Positions 1-9,935 of a stretch of DNA of 64,000 nt are shown piece by piece (the stretch's first letter is position 1; the number at the start of each line of letters is the position of its first letter). The position numbers and the translations under genes are program-made. Origin of the DNA: Rs1 sp000416275 (GTDB taxonomy: Bacteria; Pseudomonadota; Gammaproteobacteria; Pseudomonadales; Balneatricaceae); contig OZ251574.1 of NCBI GenBank assembly GCA_965243635.1, positions 1,922,001-1,986,000 of the forward strand, written 5' to 3'. The notes beneath the pieces are model-generated. The model was given only the letters and a program-made list of their open reading frames with translations. It made no database searches and was not told the origin of the DNA.

Positions 1-1
1 T

Positions 2-1123
2 ATCAGTGAAGATGGTTATGTATTAACTAATTATCATGTGATTAAAGATGCGGAAAAAGTCTTCGTACGTTTGAACGATCGCCGTGAGTTGGAGGCCAGA
101 GTAATCGGCTCAGATAAGCGTTCTGATATTGCTTTACTGAAGATCGATGCAACTTCGTTACCGGTGGTTAAAATTGGCAATTCTGAAAAGCTTGAGCCCG
201 GTGAATGGGTGCTGGCTATAGGATCTCCCTTCGGCTTCGATCATTCGGTAACGGCGGGCATTGTCAGTGCTACAGGTAGAGCTTTACGCAGTGAGACATA
301 CGTACCTTTTATTCAAACTGACGTTGCCATCAACCCAGGCAACTCAGGTGGGCCGCTATTTAATTTAGACGGCGAAGTTGTCGGTATCAACTCGCAAATA
401 TATACCCGTTCCGGTGGTTTTATGGGTTTGTCTTTCGCTATCCCTATTAATGTTGCTATGAATGTTGTGGATCAGCTGAGAGAGAATGGTTTCGTCAGTC
501 GCGGCTGGTTAGGGGTTATTATCCAGGAAGTGAGTAAGGATTTAGCAGAGTCTTTTGGGTTGGAAAAAGCAGAGGGTGCACTAGTGGTAAAAGTGTTGGC
601 TGATAGCCCGGCAGCAATAGGTGGATTACAAGAGGGAGATATTATTCTTAAATTTGCAGGGCATCCAATAATTCTATCAGCTGATTTACCGCACAAAGTA
701 GGAGTGGTGCCGCCGGGGGACCGAGCAAAAATGCAAATTGTCCGCTCTGGGGAGCTAATGGATATTTCTCTAGTGATAGGTACCTTGCCAAGCGAAAAAA
801 ACTTGGCTAATAACCGAGTAAATAAAGCCAGTGGCGGCTACGTTAACAACCCTTTAAATTTATTATTAGACGAGTTGTCTAATGAGCTAAAGCAACGGCT
901 GAATCTTGCAAGTGGTGTGGTGGTGGTGAAGGTTGAAGAGGGTGTTGGGGCGAGGGCTGGCTTAATCCCCGCTGATGTGATTACCATGCTTAATGGCATT
1001 AAAATTCAATCTGTATCGCATTTGCTGGATGTGATAAAAGAAGCACCAAAAAACAAAGCGCTGCCAATGCGAATCGTACGCCGGGGCTCACCGTTGTATA
1101 TCCCCATAAAATTTGGAAAGTAA
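2..1123 (+). CDS. Do-family periplasmic serine protease (DegP/DegQ/MucD type), 5' end outside window
   Basis: Periplasmic quality-control protease/chaperone that degrades misfolded envelope proteins. The frame is open from the window edge, so the signal peptide and the first part of the protease domain are missing; 373 residues remain. The full triad is visible: His in TNYHVI (about residue 12), Asp in RSDIALL (about 42) and Ser in GNSGGPL (about 115). Two PDZ domains follow, the first beginning near RGWLGVIIQ and the second covering the last ~90 residues, which separates it from single-PDZ DegS. A strong hairpin lies 18 bp after the stop. The exact subgroup cannot be told without the N-terminus and upstream neighbours (mucD usually follows an algU-mucA-mucB set). 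Confidence 0.93.
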   Translation: MSEDGYVLTNYHVIKDAEKVFVRLNDRRELEARVIGSDKRSDIALLKIDATSLPVVKIGNSEKLEPGEWVLAIGSPFGFDHSVTAGIVSATGRALRSETYVPFIQTDVAINPGNSGGPLFNLDGEVVGINSQIYTRSGGFMGLSFAIPINVAMNVVDQLRENGFVSRGWLGVIIQEVSKDLAESFGLEKAEGALVVKVLADSPAAIGGLQEGDIILKFAGHPIILSADLPHKVGVVPPGDRAKMQIVRSGELMDISLVIGTLPSEKNLANNRVNKASGGYVNNPLNLLLDELSNELKQRLNLASGVVVVKVEEGVGARAGLIPADVITMLNGIKIQSVSHLLDVIKEAPKNKALPMRIVRRGSPLYIPIKFGK

Positions 1124-1141
1124 CTAAGCGGCGATTTAAGA

Positions 1142-1171
1142 CCAATAGTGTGCTAAATAGCGCACTATTGG
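1142..1171 (+). terminator. Hairpin after the Do-family protease gene
   Basis: A 12-bp stem (CCAATAGTGTGC / GCGCACTATTGG, one G-T pair) with a 6-nt loop starts 18 bp after the stop codon. It lacks a clear T tract, so it may be a weak terminator or an mRNA 3'-end stabiliser. A perfect 17-bp palindrome follows at 1178-1194 (ATATGTGT C ACACATAT). Confidence 0.5.
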
Positions 1172-1414
1172 AAACGGATATGTGTCACACATATTTAGCC
1201 TTATATCCGACTAGACAAGCTTGATTGTAGTAAATCACTTGGTTATTAGTGGCTCCGAGAACCTCTGAATAAGTCCTAATCTTCCCAGCGGGGCGTCCAG
1301 AGAAATCGCGTTCTGCGTTAACGGCTTACCCTACGCCTCTAGTCGTTTCCTTGAACACGAGCTTATCTGTACGTCAGGCGAATGTTTCTTGTCAAAAGGT
1401 CATCAGCATAGATA

Positions 1415-3109
1415 TTATTTAGCTCTAATTTCAGTTAAACGATTAAAAGTAGCTTTTCCCTGCCATTGGCTAGTATCATAGCTATCTAATAAATCTTGCA
1501 TTTCAGTCAGTAATTCATTTAACCGAGGATCGTTTGCCGCGTTAGCTATTTCTTTAATTTCATTGAATTGTTGCTCATACCAAAACTGATTTGCCCATTC
1601 CAATAAGCGGCTTTGGGTGCTAATCAAATCATTTTTAATGCAGGCTCTGCCTAATATTTGAAAAGTGTTTAGTTCAGCTTTGGCGTTGAAACTCTTGCTA
1701 GTGTTACTTAATATCCGTGTACTGGAATTGTTTTGCTCAGGATCTGGGCTCAGTGGCTGCTTAGTAACAATTTCAAAGCCTTCCTGCTGTCGCTCTCTAA
1801 TGCTTTTCATTTTTCGTAAATTAAAAATCCAGCCAAGTGTCGCTATGAGGGCAAAGAGGGCTAAGCTCCAAATCAACCAAGGTGTCTGAGTAGATACCGT
1901 AATTATGTCCTGTGGTTTGAGAGTGGGGATTTTATTCTGTGCTATTTCGCGTTCAATAGAAGACTCGCCATTAGCTCCCGGCATCACTTGTAGGATTTTC
2001 TTATCAATACTACTACTGCGCTGGCTATCGGTGTTGGTATCCCACCAATAAATTCTAATACGAGGGACGGTGATTTCGCCTCTTTCTAATAGTTGGATTG
2101 TTTGACGTTCGGTTCTGATGCCTTGCACGCCCTGTTTGCTAATTTGGTTGATAAGGGTAACCTTGGTCTCTTTTATATCTATAATTTCAGGGTTGCTGGT
2201 GATTAAGCTCGGTAGATTTTTAGCAAAAATCCCCTGTGCCTTGATGGTCACTTCCCTGTAAATGATATCGCCTACTTTTAACGTCTCTGGTTTTTGCCAT
2301 TTTTCTTCCATACGGACGTTTTTTGCTGGTAGCCAGTATTTTTTATTTTCAAAATCTCTGCGTGTTCGGACATTGATCTCTAAGTTGTTGGCTCTTACTT
2401 GAATATTATTACTGTCATGTTGAGAGCCATTAAAAATTGGGCCCTCGATGATATAACGGCCCATTTCTCTGGGGAAAATAGCGTAGTGTTGTTCAATGAC
2501 ACTGTATTCTTTTCCCCTGATCTCAATTTTTTGGGTCTCGCTCTGCTCTAATAATCGCACCTCGCCATTGGCTATTTTAGGTTTGGATATTTGGTAATCT
2601 GGATTTAGTGGGCGGTCAGAGTAAATATTGAGGGTGTATAGAAATAAGGCGCCCTCATAGTTATCGTCAGCATCTAATTGTGCATCCAAAATGATAGGCA
2701 TATCAGATATAGGAAGAAAGCGGGTCCGATTACTACTTTTTATAAAAATACTGAGCTTTTCGCTGGTTTCTTGGTTGTAACTCAAACTGGGGATATCTAC
2801 ATATCCAGATCTGCGGGCTCGCAGCAGAATTTTCCAGCGAACGATGCTGCTGCGTTTTCCCTCAGCATAGCTATTTATCATTATTTTCTTTTGATTAATG
2901 ATTAAAAATTGACTGTGTAAAGGTGAAATGTCGAGCTCATTTTGATTGGGATTTGTGGTTTCTACCTCTAAAATTATGTTGTCTTGGGGTGAAAACTGGC
3001 TTCTATTGGTGCTGATGCTTAACTGGGCCGAAACAGGTTGAATAAGGCTGGAAATTATCAATAAACCGACTAAAGTTGTTAAAAATCGTTGAGACATTAT
3101 TTTGTTCAC
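1415..3109 (-). CDS. batD: BatD-like membrane-anchored protein (oxygen-tolerance family)
   Basis: BatD proteins belong to the Bat aerotolerance system, usually encoded with a MoxR ATPase and von Willebrand proteins BatA/BatB; the biochemical role is not firmly known. The 564-residue product starts with a signal peptide (hydrophobic residues ~10-28, ending VSA). A long beta-rich periplasmic region follows, with the typical opening of the family (a statement about effects on 'NQ..L.' strands near residues 30-75). One transmembrane helix is near residues 413-430 (WLIWSLALFALIATLGW), then a ~130-residue cytoplasmic tail. The length fits BatD. Odd: no batA, batB or moxR is next to it; it is transcribed alone, convergent with the protease gene and divergent from gdhB. 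Confidence 0.75.
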   Translation of the reverse strand: MNKIMSQRFLTTLVGLLIISSLIQPVSAQLSISTNRSQFSPQDNIILEVETTNPNQNELDISPLHSQFLIINQKKIMINSYAEGKRSSIVRWKILLRARRSGYVDIPSLSYNQETSEKLSIFIKSSNRTRFLPISDMPIILDAQLDADDNYEGALFLYTLNIYSDRPLNPDYQISKPKIANGEVRLLEQSETQKIEIRGKEYSVIEQHYAIFPREMGRYIIEGPIFNGSQHDSNNIQVRANNLEINVRTRRDFENKKYWLPAKNVRMEEKWQKPETLKVGDIIYREVTIKAQGIFAKNLPSLITSNPEIIDIKETKVTLINQISKQGVQGIRTERQTIQLLERGEITVPRIRIYWWDTNTDSQRSSSIDKKILQVMPGANGESSIEREIAQNKIPTLKPQDIITVSTQTPWLIWSLALFALIATLGWIFNLRKMKSIRERQQEGFEIVTKQPLSPDPEQNNSSTRILSNTSKSFNAKAELNTFQILGRACIKNDLISTQSRLLEWANQFWYEQQFNEIKEIANAANDPRLNELLTEMQDLLDSYDTSQWQGKATFNRLTEIRAK

Positions 3110-3319
3110 ATTAATTACGCCGTAATGGTTGGCTGGATAAAAGTATTATGTTATGAATTATCATTGATGATGAAGGATTGTGCAATCATCAACTAAAAAT
3201 TTTAAATTATTGGTATAAATAGCAAAAAAGTGGTCGTGAGTGAGGAATGGCATGTAGTCCTAGTCTATACTTACTTTACTTAAAAATGAAATATAAAAAT
3301 ACCTAAGGATTCGCAGACG

Positions 3320-6300
3320 ATGTCAACTGAAATTGGTACTATCAAGGCTTCACTGCTTAAAGAGCTAAACGAAGAGTTAGATAGCAAATTAGGGGCTGCT
3401 AAAGCCTCTGCTGTCCAACAGTTTGCTCTTGCATATTATGCGGCAGCATCTGAGTCAGACATAGAAGCTTGGCGCCTAGACGATTTATACGGCGCTACTC
3501 TAGAAAGCTGGCAATTCATTCAAAACTATAAAGGGGAAGCCCCTTCAGTACGTGTTTATAACCCACGATTTGAAGAGAATAGCTGGCAGTCGACCCATAC
3601 CTTCATAGAAATATTACAATCTGATAAGCCTTTCTTAGTTGATTCATTAAGAATGGAGTTAAACCGTCGAAACTTAACCATTCACGCGATTAATAATACT
3701 GTTTTAACGACCTCAAGAGATGGCTCTGGCAAACTTAATAAATTGGTTGAGGGTAGTTCTAAAGTAGCGAATACAGGTCGGGAGTCTCTGATCTCTGTAG
3801 AAATTGATCGTCATTCGGATCCTAAGCAGCTTGAAAATCTGCGAGCGACGTTAACAGAAATACTCAATGAAGTTATTTCAGTGGTCAATGATTTTCCGGC
3901 GATGGTTGAACTCTGTGAAGAGGCCACTAAAAACTTTGATGGTAAAGTCGGTAAGATTCCCGCCGCAGATGTTGCGGAAACTAAAGCCTTTTTAGTCTGG
4001 CTTAAAGGTCACTTTACCTTTTTGGGTTACGATGAATATAAAGTTATCCAGAAAGCTGGCAAAACTAAATTAGTAGTGGTTGATGGTACACAGTTAGGGT
4101 TGCTCAAAGCGGGAGGGAACGCCTACTGTCAATCTGAGCTGTTTCATGACATATCAGAGGACGTTGCGGCTGATGAAACAGACACTATTACTTTTTCTAA
4201 GGCGATGGCTAAATCTCGTATTCATCGTCCGTCTCACCCTGATTACATAAGTATTAAACAGTTTGATAAAACAGGTAAGTGGATTGGAGAAATTCGTTTC
4301 TTAGGTCAATATACTTCTGCAGTTTACAATAAGAGTTCTTCTCTTATTCCAATAGTGCGCCGTAAAGTTGAATCTGTTATGGCGAGATCAGAACTGCCAG
4401 AGGGTGGGCACAATTGGAAGGAACTGCAGCAAATTCTTGAGATACATCCGCGTGATGAATTGTTTTTAACTCGCTCTGATGAATTATTTACCATGGCGAT
4501 GGGGATTTTACAGATTCATGAAAGACGTCAAATTAGGGTGTTTTTCCGTAAAGATCGAAGTGCGCATTTCTTTTCTTGCCTCGTTTACGCGCCACGTGAT
4601 ATTTACAGTACTGAGTTTAGGATCAAAGTTGAAAATATATTAAAGGAAACTTTAGGTTGTGATCAGTCAGATTTTCACACCTATTTTTCAGAGTCAATTT
4701 TAGCGAGAACTCAGTTCACGCTACGCTGCTCTAAAGGGAATGTAAGTGCCAATACTGACTTTAAGTCGATTGAAAAATTAGTTCGCCAAGCCTCTCGCAG
4801 TTGGCATGATGAGTTGAAAATAGCTCTAATTGAAAAATTAGGTGAGGAAAAAGGTCTGAATGCCTTTAATGCTATAGGCGTTAACTATCCCCCTGGATAC
4901 TCAGATATTTTTAATCCGCGCACGGGTGTTGCGGATATAGGTTATATTTCAAAGCTGACCGAAGAACAGCCACTGAGTTTAAGCTTTTATCGACAGCTAG
5001 AAAACGAAGGCAATGAGCTAAACCTCACTTTATACAACCTTCATCAGGCACTGCCCCTCTCTGACATTCTGCCGGTGCTTGAGCATTTAGGTTTAAGAGT
5101 GATTGACGAACATCCCTATCAAATTAAGTCTGGTAATGAAGTTGTTTGGTTGCACGATTTTAATTTGGTCTATACCGGCTCTGATGAGATTGTCATCCTA
5201 GAGCATCGTGAAACTTTTGAGGATTCATTTTTAGCGATCTGGAATAAGCGAGCTTCATCGGATAATTTCAATCGCTTAGTGCTAGGTGCTAAATTAGGCT
5301 GGCGTGATGTTGTTCTGGTTCGAGCCTATGCGGCTTACATGAAGCAAATACGCTTCCCTATCAGTACTGATGCTATCATCAATACTATGAATCAGTACGC
5401 CTCAATTGCAGAGCAATTAGTCAACTTGTTTCATGCCTACTTTGATCCTAAAAGTGCCTCAGAGAAGCTGGCAAGTAAAATTGAAGCTGAGCTTGTAGCC
5501 AGCTTTGATAGTGTGACTAGCTTAACGGATGACCGAGTATTACGTCAGTATCTGGCGTTGATAAAAGGCACAGTAAGAACCAACTTCTTCCAAAAAGATG
5601 CAGATGGTGCAGATAAAACTTACGTAAGCTTTAAGTTAACCCCGCAAGATATTCCCGGTATTCCTCTACCTGCTCCACTGTTTGAAATATTTGTCTTTTC
5701 CCCGAGAGTGCAAGGTGTGCATTTGCGCGGCGGGAAAGTTGCTCGTGGTGGCTTGCGCTGGTCGGATCGCGCCGAGGATTTTCGTACCGAAGTGCTGGGG
5801 CTAGTGAAAGCTCAGCAAGTTAAAAATGCGGTCATTGTGCCAGTTGGCGCTAAAGGCGGCTTTGTTCCGCAGCATTTAAATGATGGCATGTCTCGTGAAG
5901 AGTTTTTAGCTGAAGGTATCACCTGCTATAAAATCTTCATTAGCGCGCTGCTGGATATTACCGATAACCTGATTGACGGTAAGGTTTCGCCACCTAAAGA
6001 AGTAGTACGTCGCGATGCTGATGATCCTTATCTAGTGGTTGCCGCTGACAAAGGTACGGCGACCTTCTCTGATATAGCCAATGGTATATCGGATGAGTAC
6101 GATTTCTGGTTGGGAGACGCGTTTGCCTCAGGTGGCAGTGTCGGTTACGACCACAAAGGCATGGGAATTACTGCTAAGGGCGCCTGGGTGTCTGTTGAAA
6201 GGCACTTCCGTGAAATGGGTATTAACACCGCTAAAGATGAGTTTACGGTGATAGGTATTGGCGATATGGCGGGGGACGTATTTGGTAATGGCATGCTGTT

Positions 6301-8155
6301 ATCTGATAAGATTTGCCTGTTGAGTGCCTTCAATCACATGCACATCTTTATCGATCCGAAGCCGAATGCAGCCACCAGTTTTGTTGAGCGTCAGCGTTTG
6401 TTTGATCTGCCGCGCTCCAGTTGGTCTGATTATGATAAGAGCTTGATTTCAAAAGGTGGCGGATTGTTTGATCGCAGTGCTAAATCGATCAAATTAACTC
6501 CAGAAATTAAAGCCATGCTCGGCGTTAAAAGCGCCAGCTTAACACCGACCGATTTGATCAACGCACTGCTCAAAGCGAAGGTCGATTTGTTATGGAATGG
6601 CGGCATTGGCACTTACATAAAAGCTTCTTCTGAATCTCATGAAGATGTCGGTGATAAAGCCAATGATGTGTTGCGAGTGAATGGCAACGAGTTGCGCTGC
6701 AAGGTCATTGGAGAGGGCGGTAATTTAGGTACCACTCAGTTAGGCCGTGTTGAATACTGCTTAAATGGCGGCTGCTCTAATACTGATTTCATTGACAACG
6801 CAGCAGGTGTGGATTGCTCCGATCACGAAGTCAATATTAAGATCCTGCTCAAGGGAATTATGGATGACGGTGATCTCACCCAGAAGCAACGCAATAACTT
6901 ACTTGCCTCGATGACCGATGAGGTGGGTGAATTAGTTCTGTCTAATAACTATCGCCAAGTACAGGCGATTAGTTTGGCAGAGCGGCAGACAGTTAAATCA
7001 ATGGGTGAATACCGTCGCTTTACCAGCAACCTTGAATCTCAAGGTAAGTTGAATCGCGCCCTGGAATTTTTACCCACAGATGAAGTGATGGCTGAACGCG
7101 CTGCTAGTGGGGTAGGTTTAACTCGTCCTGAGCTATCGGTACTGATCTCATATGCGAAAGCAGATTTGAAAGAGTCGCTACTGCAGACTACTGTTCCAGA
7201 TGATACTTATGTGTCGCGTGAATTAACCACCTCTTTTCCAGTTAAACTGGAACAACAGTATGCTCCACAAATGAAGGCGCATCGTCTAAATCGTGAATTA
7301 GTGGCGACTCAAGTGGCTAATCACATCGTTAACTTCATGGGAATTAACTTTGTAGATCGTCTAGTTGCTTCAACAGGAGCTGACGTAGGTGTTATCGCTA
7401 AAGCTTATATTCTGGTTCGCGATATTTTCAAAGTGACTGAAACTTGGAAAAAAATTGAGCAAATGGATTATAGCGTTGACTCAGCAGTGCAATTTGACCT
7501 GATGCAAGAACTGCAACACTTAACCAGAAGAGCGACTCGCTGGTTTGTGCGCAATCGTGTCAGCGGTCTGGATTGCCAGCGAGAGTTCGATCAATTCTCG
7601 GGAATGATAGCAGAAGCTGAAAAAGGGCTGGATACGTTTCTACTTGGAGAGCCTTTAGAGCGATGGAAACAGACTTTCAGTAAGTACACTAAACTAGGTG
7701 TCAGTGAGGAGATTGCCGCTAGTATAGCGAGCACTCGAGGTTTGTACTCAGTTTTGGCGATCGGAGAAATTGGTAAGTCTACTAAAGTCGCGGTCGACCA
7801 AGTAGCGAGAGCTTACTTTAAAATTAGTAACAAATTGCAGCTGGCTTGGTTTGCGCAACAGCTAAACAGTCTCAACGTCAGTAGTCATTGGCAGGGGCTT
7901 GCCCGAGAAGCTTTCCGCGATGATTTGGAGTGGCAGCACGGCTTGATTCTTAAGTCTGTGTTACAGAATTTTAAAGAGAGTGATGATATCAAAAAAACGG
8001 TTTCAAACTGGATGGATACCCATCAAGCACTGACCGTGCGCTGGATCGATGTTCTGGACGAACTTCGCATCGCCGAGAAGCAAGATTATGCGATGTACAT
8101 AGTTGCAGGTAAAGAGCTGGTGGATTTAGCAAAAAACACCAGTGAACACCACTAG
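3320..8155 (+). CDS. gdhB: NAD-specific glutamate dehydrogenase, large GDH-180 class
   Basis: Oxidative deamination of glutamate to 2-oxoglutarate and ammonia with NAD; a cytosolic catabolic enzyme of the ~180-kDa class known from Pseudomonas and Streptomyces. The 1611-residue length is normal for that class. The long N-terminal part (~1-700) carries ACT-like regulatory regions. The catalytic core near residues 800-1150 shows RGGLRWSDR, the substrate-lysine region VGAKGGFVP, and the dinucleotide-binding stretch GIGDMAGDVFGNGML. A helical C-terminal domain follows. Start ATG 3320 has AAGGA about 10 nt upstream. It stands alone as a single-gene unit closed by a strong terminator at 8201. Confidence 0.97.
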   Translation: MSTEIGTIKASLLKELNEELDSKLGAAKASAVQQFALAYYAAASESDIEAWRLDDLYGATLESWQFIQNYKGEAPSVRVYNPRFEENSWQSTHTFIEILQSDKPFLVDSLRMELNRRNLTIHAINNTVLTTSRDGSGKLNKLVEGSSKVANTGRESLISVEIDRHSDPKQLENLRATLTEILNEVISVVNDFPAMVELCEEATKNFDGKVGKIPAADVAETKAFLVWLKGHFTFLGYDEYKVIQKAGKTKLVVVDGTQLGLLKAGGNAYCQSELFHDISEDVAADETDTITFSKAMAKSRIHRPSHPDYISIKQFDKTGKWIGEIRFLGQYTSAVYNKSSSLIPIVRRKVESVMARSELPEGGHNWKELQQILEIHPRDELFLTRSDELFTMAMGILQIHERRQIRVFFRKDRSAHFFSCLVYAPRDIYSTEFRIKVENILKETLGCDQSDFHTYFSESILARTQFTLRCSKGNVSANTDFKSIEKLVRQASRSWHDELKIALIEKLGEEKGLNAFNAIGVNYPPGYSDIFNPRTGVADIGYISKLTEEQPLSLSFYRQLENEGNELNLTLYNLHQALPLSDILPVLEHLGLRVIDEHPYQIKSGNEVVWLHDFNLVYTGSDEIVILEHRETFEDSFLAIWNKRASSDNFNRLVLGAKLGWRDVVLVRAYAAYMKQIRFPISTDAIINTMNQYASIAEQLVNLFHAYFDPKSASEKLASKIEAELVASFDSVTSLTDDRVLRQYLALIKGTVRTNFFQKDADGADKTYVSFKLTPQDIPGIPLPAPLFEIFVFSPRVQGVHLRGGKVARGGLRWSDRAEDFRTEVLGLVKAQQVKNAVIVPVGAKGGFVPQHLNDGMSREEFLAEGITCYKIFISALLDITDNLIDGKVSPPKEVVRRDADDPYLVVAADKGTATFSDIANGISDEYDFWLGDAFASGGSVGYDHKGMGITAKGAWVSVERHFREMGINTAKDEFTVIGIGDMAGDVFGNGMLLSDKICLLSAFNHMHIFIDPKPNAATSFVERQRLFDLPRSSWSDYDKSLISKGGGLFDRSAKSIKLTPEIKAMLGVKSASLTPTDLINALLKAKVDLLWNGGIGTYIKASSESHEDVGDKANDVLRVNGNELRCKVIGEGGNLGTTQLGRVEYCLNGGCSNTDFIDNAAGVDCSDHEVNIKILLKGIMDDGDLTQKQRNNLLASMTDEVGELVLSNNYRQVQAISLAERQTVKSMGEYRRFTSNLESQGKLNRALEFLPTDEVMAERAASGVGLTRPELSVLISYAKADLKESLLQTTVPDDTYVSRELTTSFPVKLEQQYAPQMKAHRLNRELVATQVANHIVNFMGINFVDRLVASTGADVGVIAKAYILVRDIFKVTETWKKIEQMDYSVDSAVQFDLMQELQHLTRRATRWFVRNRVSGLDCQREFDQFSGMIAEAEKGLDTFLLGEPLERWKQTFSKYTKLGVSEEIAASIASTRGLYSVLAIGEIGKSTKVAVDQVARAYFKISNKLQLAWFAQQLNSLNVSSHWQGLAREAFRDDLEWQHGLILKSVLQNFKESDDIKKTVSNWMDTHQALTVRWIDVLDELRIAEKQDYAMYIVAGKELVDLAKNTSEHH

Positions 8156-8200
8156 GATATTTACTTGCCGGTGAGGCAAAAAGTAATCACTTAGTATAAT

Positions 8201-8225
8201 AAACCCGCCCTGTGCGGGTTTTTTT
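8201..8225 (+). terminator. Rho-independent terminator of gdhB
   Basis: Stem AAACCCGC / GCGGGTTT with 5-nt loop followed by a T run, 46 bp after the gdhB stop. Confidence 0.93.
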
Positions 8226-8425
8226 GTACACTGTCGTTGTGAAATGCAGTGAATGAGTTGATTTTAACGGCGCTATTTACTAGCGTATTAACCATGCAGA
8301 GCTAGATTTTTAGCCGTTAGGCTATAATTAAGCCTTAAATCATCGATAAACGTAGTACCATAACTTTAGCTGCTGTAAACTGCCGCGCCTTGGAGTATTT
8401 TGAATCAATTAAAAGAGAGTAGTTT

Positions 8426-9784
8426 ATGAGTTTTGCCGATCTCGGTCTTTGTGAGCCCATCCTAAAAGCAGTCGCCGAGAAAGGGTATAAGATACCTTCT
8501 CCCATACAGATGGAAGCGATTCCTGCTGTGCTAAAGAATTTGGATGTAATGGCTGCGGCTCAAACTGGAACCGGTAAAACCGCAGGTTTCACTTTGCCGA
8601 TATTACACAAACTAGCACAAGGTAATAGAGCGAATTCAAACTCTGTAAGGGCGCTGATTATAACCCCTACTCGTGAGTTAGCCGCGCAAATTGCAGAAAA
8701 TGTAGAGACATACTCCAAGTATTTGCCGCTTAGATCTACAGTGGTATTTGGTGGTGTGAAGATCAACCCGCAAATGAAAAAACTGCGTCAAGGTGTTGAT
8801 ATACTGGTGGCTACACCAGGTAGATTGTTGGATCTCTTTAGCCAAAATGCGGTTAAGTTCAACCAGATAGAAATTTTAGTGCTGGACGAAGCAGATCGCA
8901 TGTTAGATATGGGGTTTATTCACGATATTAAGAAAATTTTAGCGCTGTTACCCGCTAAAAGACAAAATTTAATGTTTTCTGCTACTTTTTCTGATGATAT
9001 CAGAACGCTTGCCAAGCGCTTGGTAAATAACCCAGTCGAAATATCTGTCAGTCCTCCTAACACGACTGTGCGCAGTGTTGAACAGTCGTTGTATGCCGTA
9101 GATAAAAACCAAAAAGCGGCGCTGTTGATTCATTTGATCAAAGAGTATAACTGGTTTCAAGTATTGGTTTTTACCCGCACTAAGCATGGAGCCAATAAAC
9201 TAACTAAGCAATTAGAAGCGGCGAACATTCACGCGGCGGCTATTCACGGCAATAAAAGTCAAGGTGCGAGAACCAAAGCGCTAGCGGGTTTTAAAAGTAG
9301 TAGTATTCAAGTGCTAGTCGCGACAGATATCGCAGCGCGAGGCATAGATATTGACCAGCTGCCACAAGTGGTCAATTTTGATCTGCCAAATGTTCCAGAA
9401 GATTACATACACCGTATCGGTAGAACAGGTCGGGCGGGTTCTGAAGGGCATGCCTTGTCGCTAGTGACGTCCGATGAGTTTAAACAGCTTAGAGACATCG
9501 AGCGTCTAATCAAAGAAGTGATTCCTCGCAAGGTGGCTGAAGGATTTGTGCCGGTCAACCATTTGCCAACCACGACTTTAGACACTCGCCCGTTTAAAGC
9601 GAAGAAGCCAAAGAAAGATAGAGTTGAGCATAAAGATGGACAGCGCAGTGCCGAAAATGTTCGCGGCCATAAGCCGGTATCAAAAAATAGAAGACACAAG
9701 GCCGGTGGCAATACTTCTGTAAACAGTAGCACTGCGGCGAATAAACAAGGTCAGCGTAGAAATTCAGCGAGTAAACCTGCGTAA
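8426..9784 (+). CDS. rhlE: DEAD-box ATP-dependent RNA helicase, RhlE-like (copy 1)
   Basis: RNA helicase probably acting in RNA turnover and ribosome maturation. All core motifs are present in the first ~370 residues: Q motif region PSPIQMEAIP, motif I AQTGTGKT, Ia TPTRELA, II DEAD, III SAT, V ATDIAARGID, VI HRIGRTGR. The remaining ~80 residues are a low-complexity basic tail (KAKKPKKD and later R/K/N-rich stretches), typical of RhlE and thought to bind RNA non-specifically. 452 residues is in the family range. A second RhlE-like gene lies about 5 kb downstream on the other strand, the two flanking the leu cluster. GAGAG precedes the ATG. Confidence 0.93.
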   Translation: MSFADLGLCEPILKAVAEKGYKIPSPIQMEAIPAVLKNLDVMAAAQTGTGKTAGFTLPILHKLAQGNRANSNSVRALIITPTRELAAQIAENVETYSKYLPLRSTVVFGGVKINPQMKKLRQGVDILVATPGRLLDLFSQNAVKFNQIEILVLDEADRMLDMGFIHDIKKILALLPAKRQNLMFSATFSDDIRTLAKRLVNNPVEISVSPPNTTVRSVEQSLYAVDKNQKAALLIHLIKEYNWFQVLVFTRTKHGANKLTKQLEAANIHAAAIHGNKSQGARTKALAGFKSSSIQVLVATDIAARGIDIDQLPQVVNFDLPNVPEDYIHRIGRTGRAGSEGHALSLVTSDEFKQLRDIERLIKEVIPRKVAEGFVPVNHLPTTTLDTRPFKAKKPKKDRVEHKDGQRSAENVRGHKPVSKNRRHKAGGNTSVNSSTAANKQGQRRNSASKPA

Positions 9785-9809
9785 TTTTTGAGCTGATTTC
9801 TAGCTTGGG

Positions 9810-9878
9810 CCTGGATCAGCGGTTTCAAAGTGAATTAATGGTTTGCGCTACGTGCTGCAGTGAGATCAACGATTCGGG
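9810..9878 (-). repeat. Family A MITE-like element, 69-bp mini form (degenerate)
   Basis: Starts CCTGGATCAGCGGTTTCA and ends GATTCGGG. It aligns along its full 69 bp with the other mini copy at 55598-55666. Flanking 5-mers TTGGG / TTGGA are a near-perfect target duplication. It lies between the convergent rhlE and lysR genes. Confidence 0.7.
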
Positions 9879-9900
9879 TTGGATATAGTTATAAAAGAAC

Positions 9901-9924
9901 AGCTCTGCATGATTCTGCAGAGCT
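9901..9924. terminator. Probable bidirectional terminator between rhlE and lysR
   Basis: Stem AGCTCTGCA / TGCAGAGCT between two convergent genes, with T-rich sequence downstream in both directions (GATTTTT on the + strand; TTCTTTTAT on the - strand). Confidence 0.7.
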
Positions 9925-9935
9925 TAGTTAGATTT

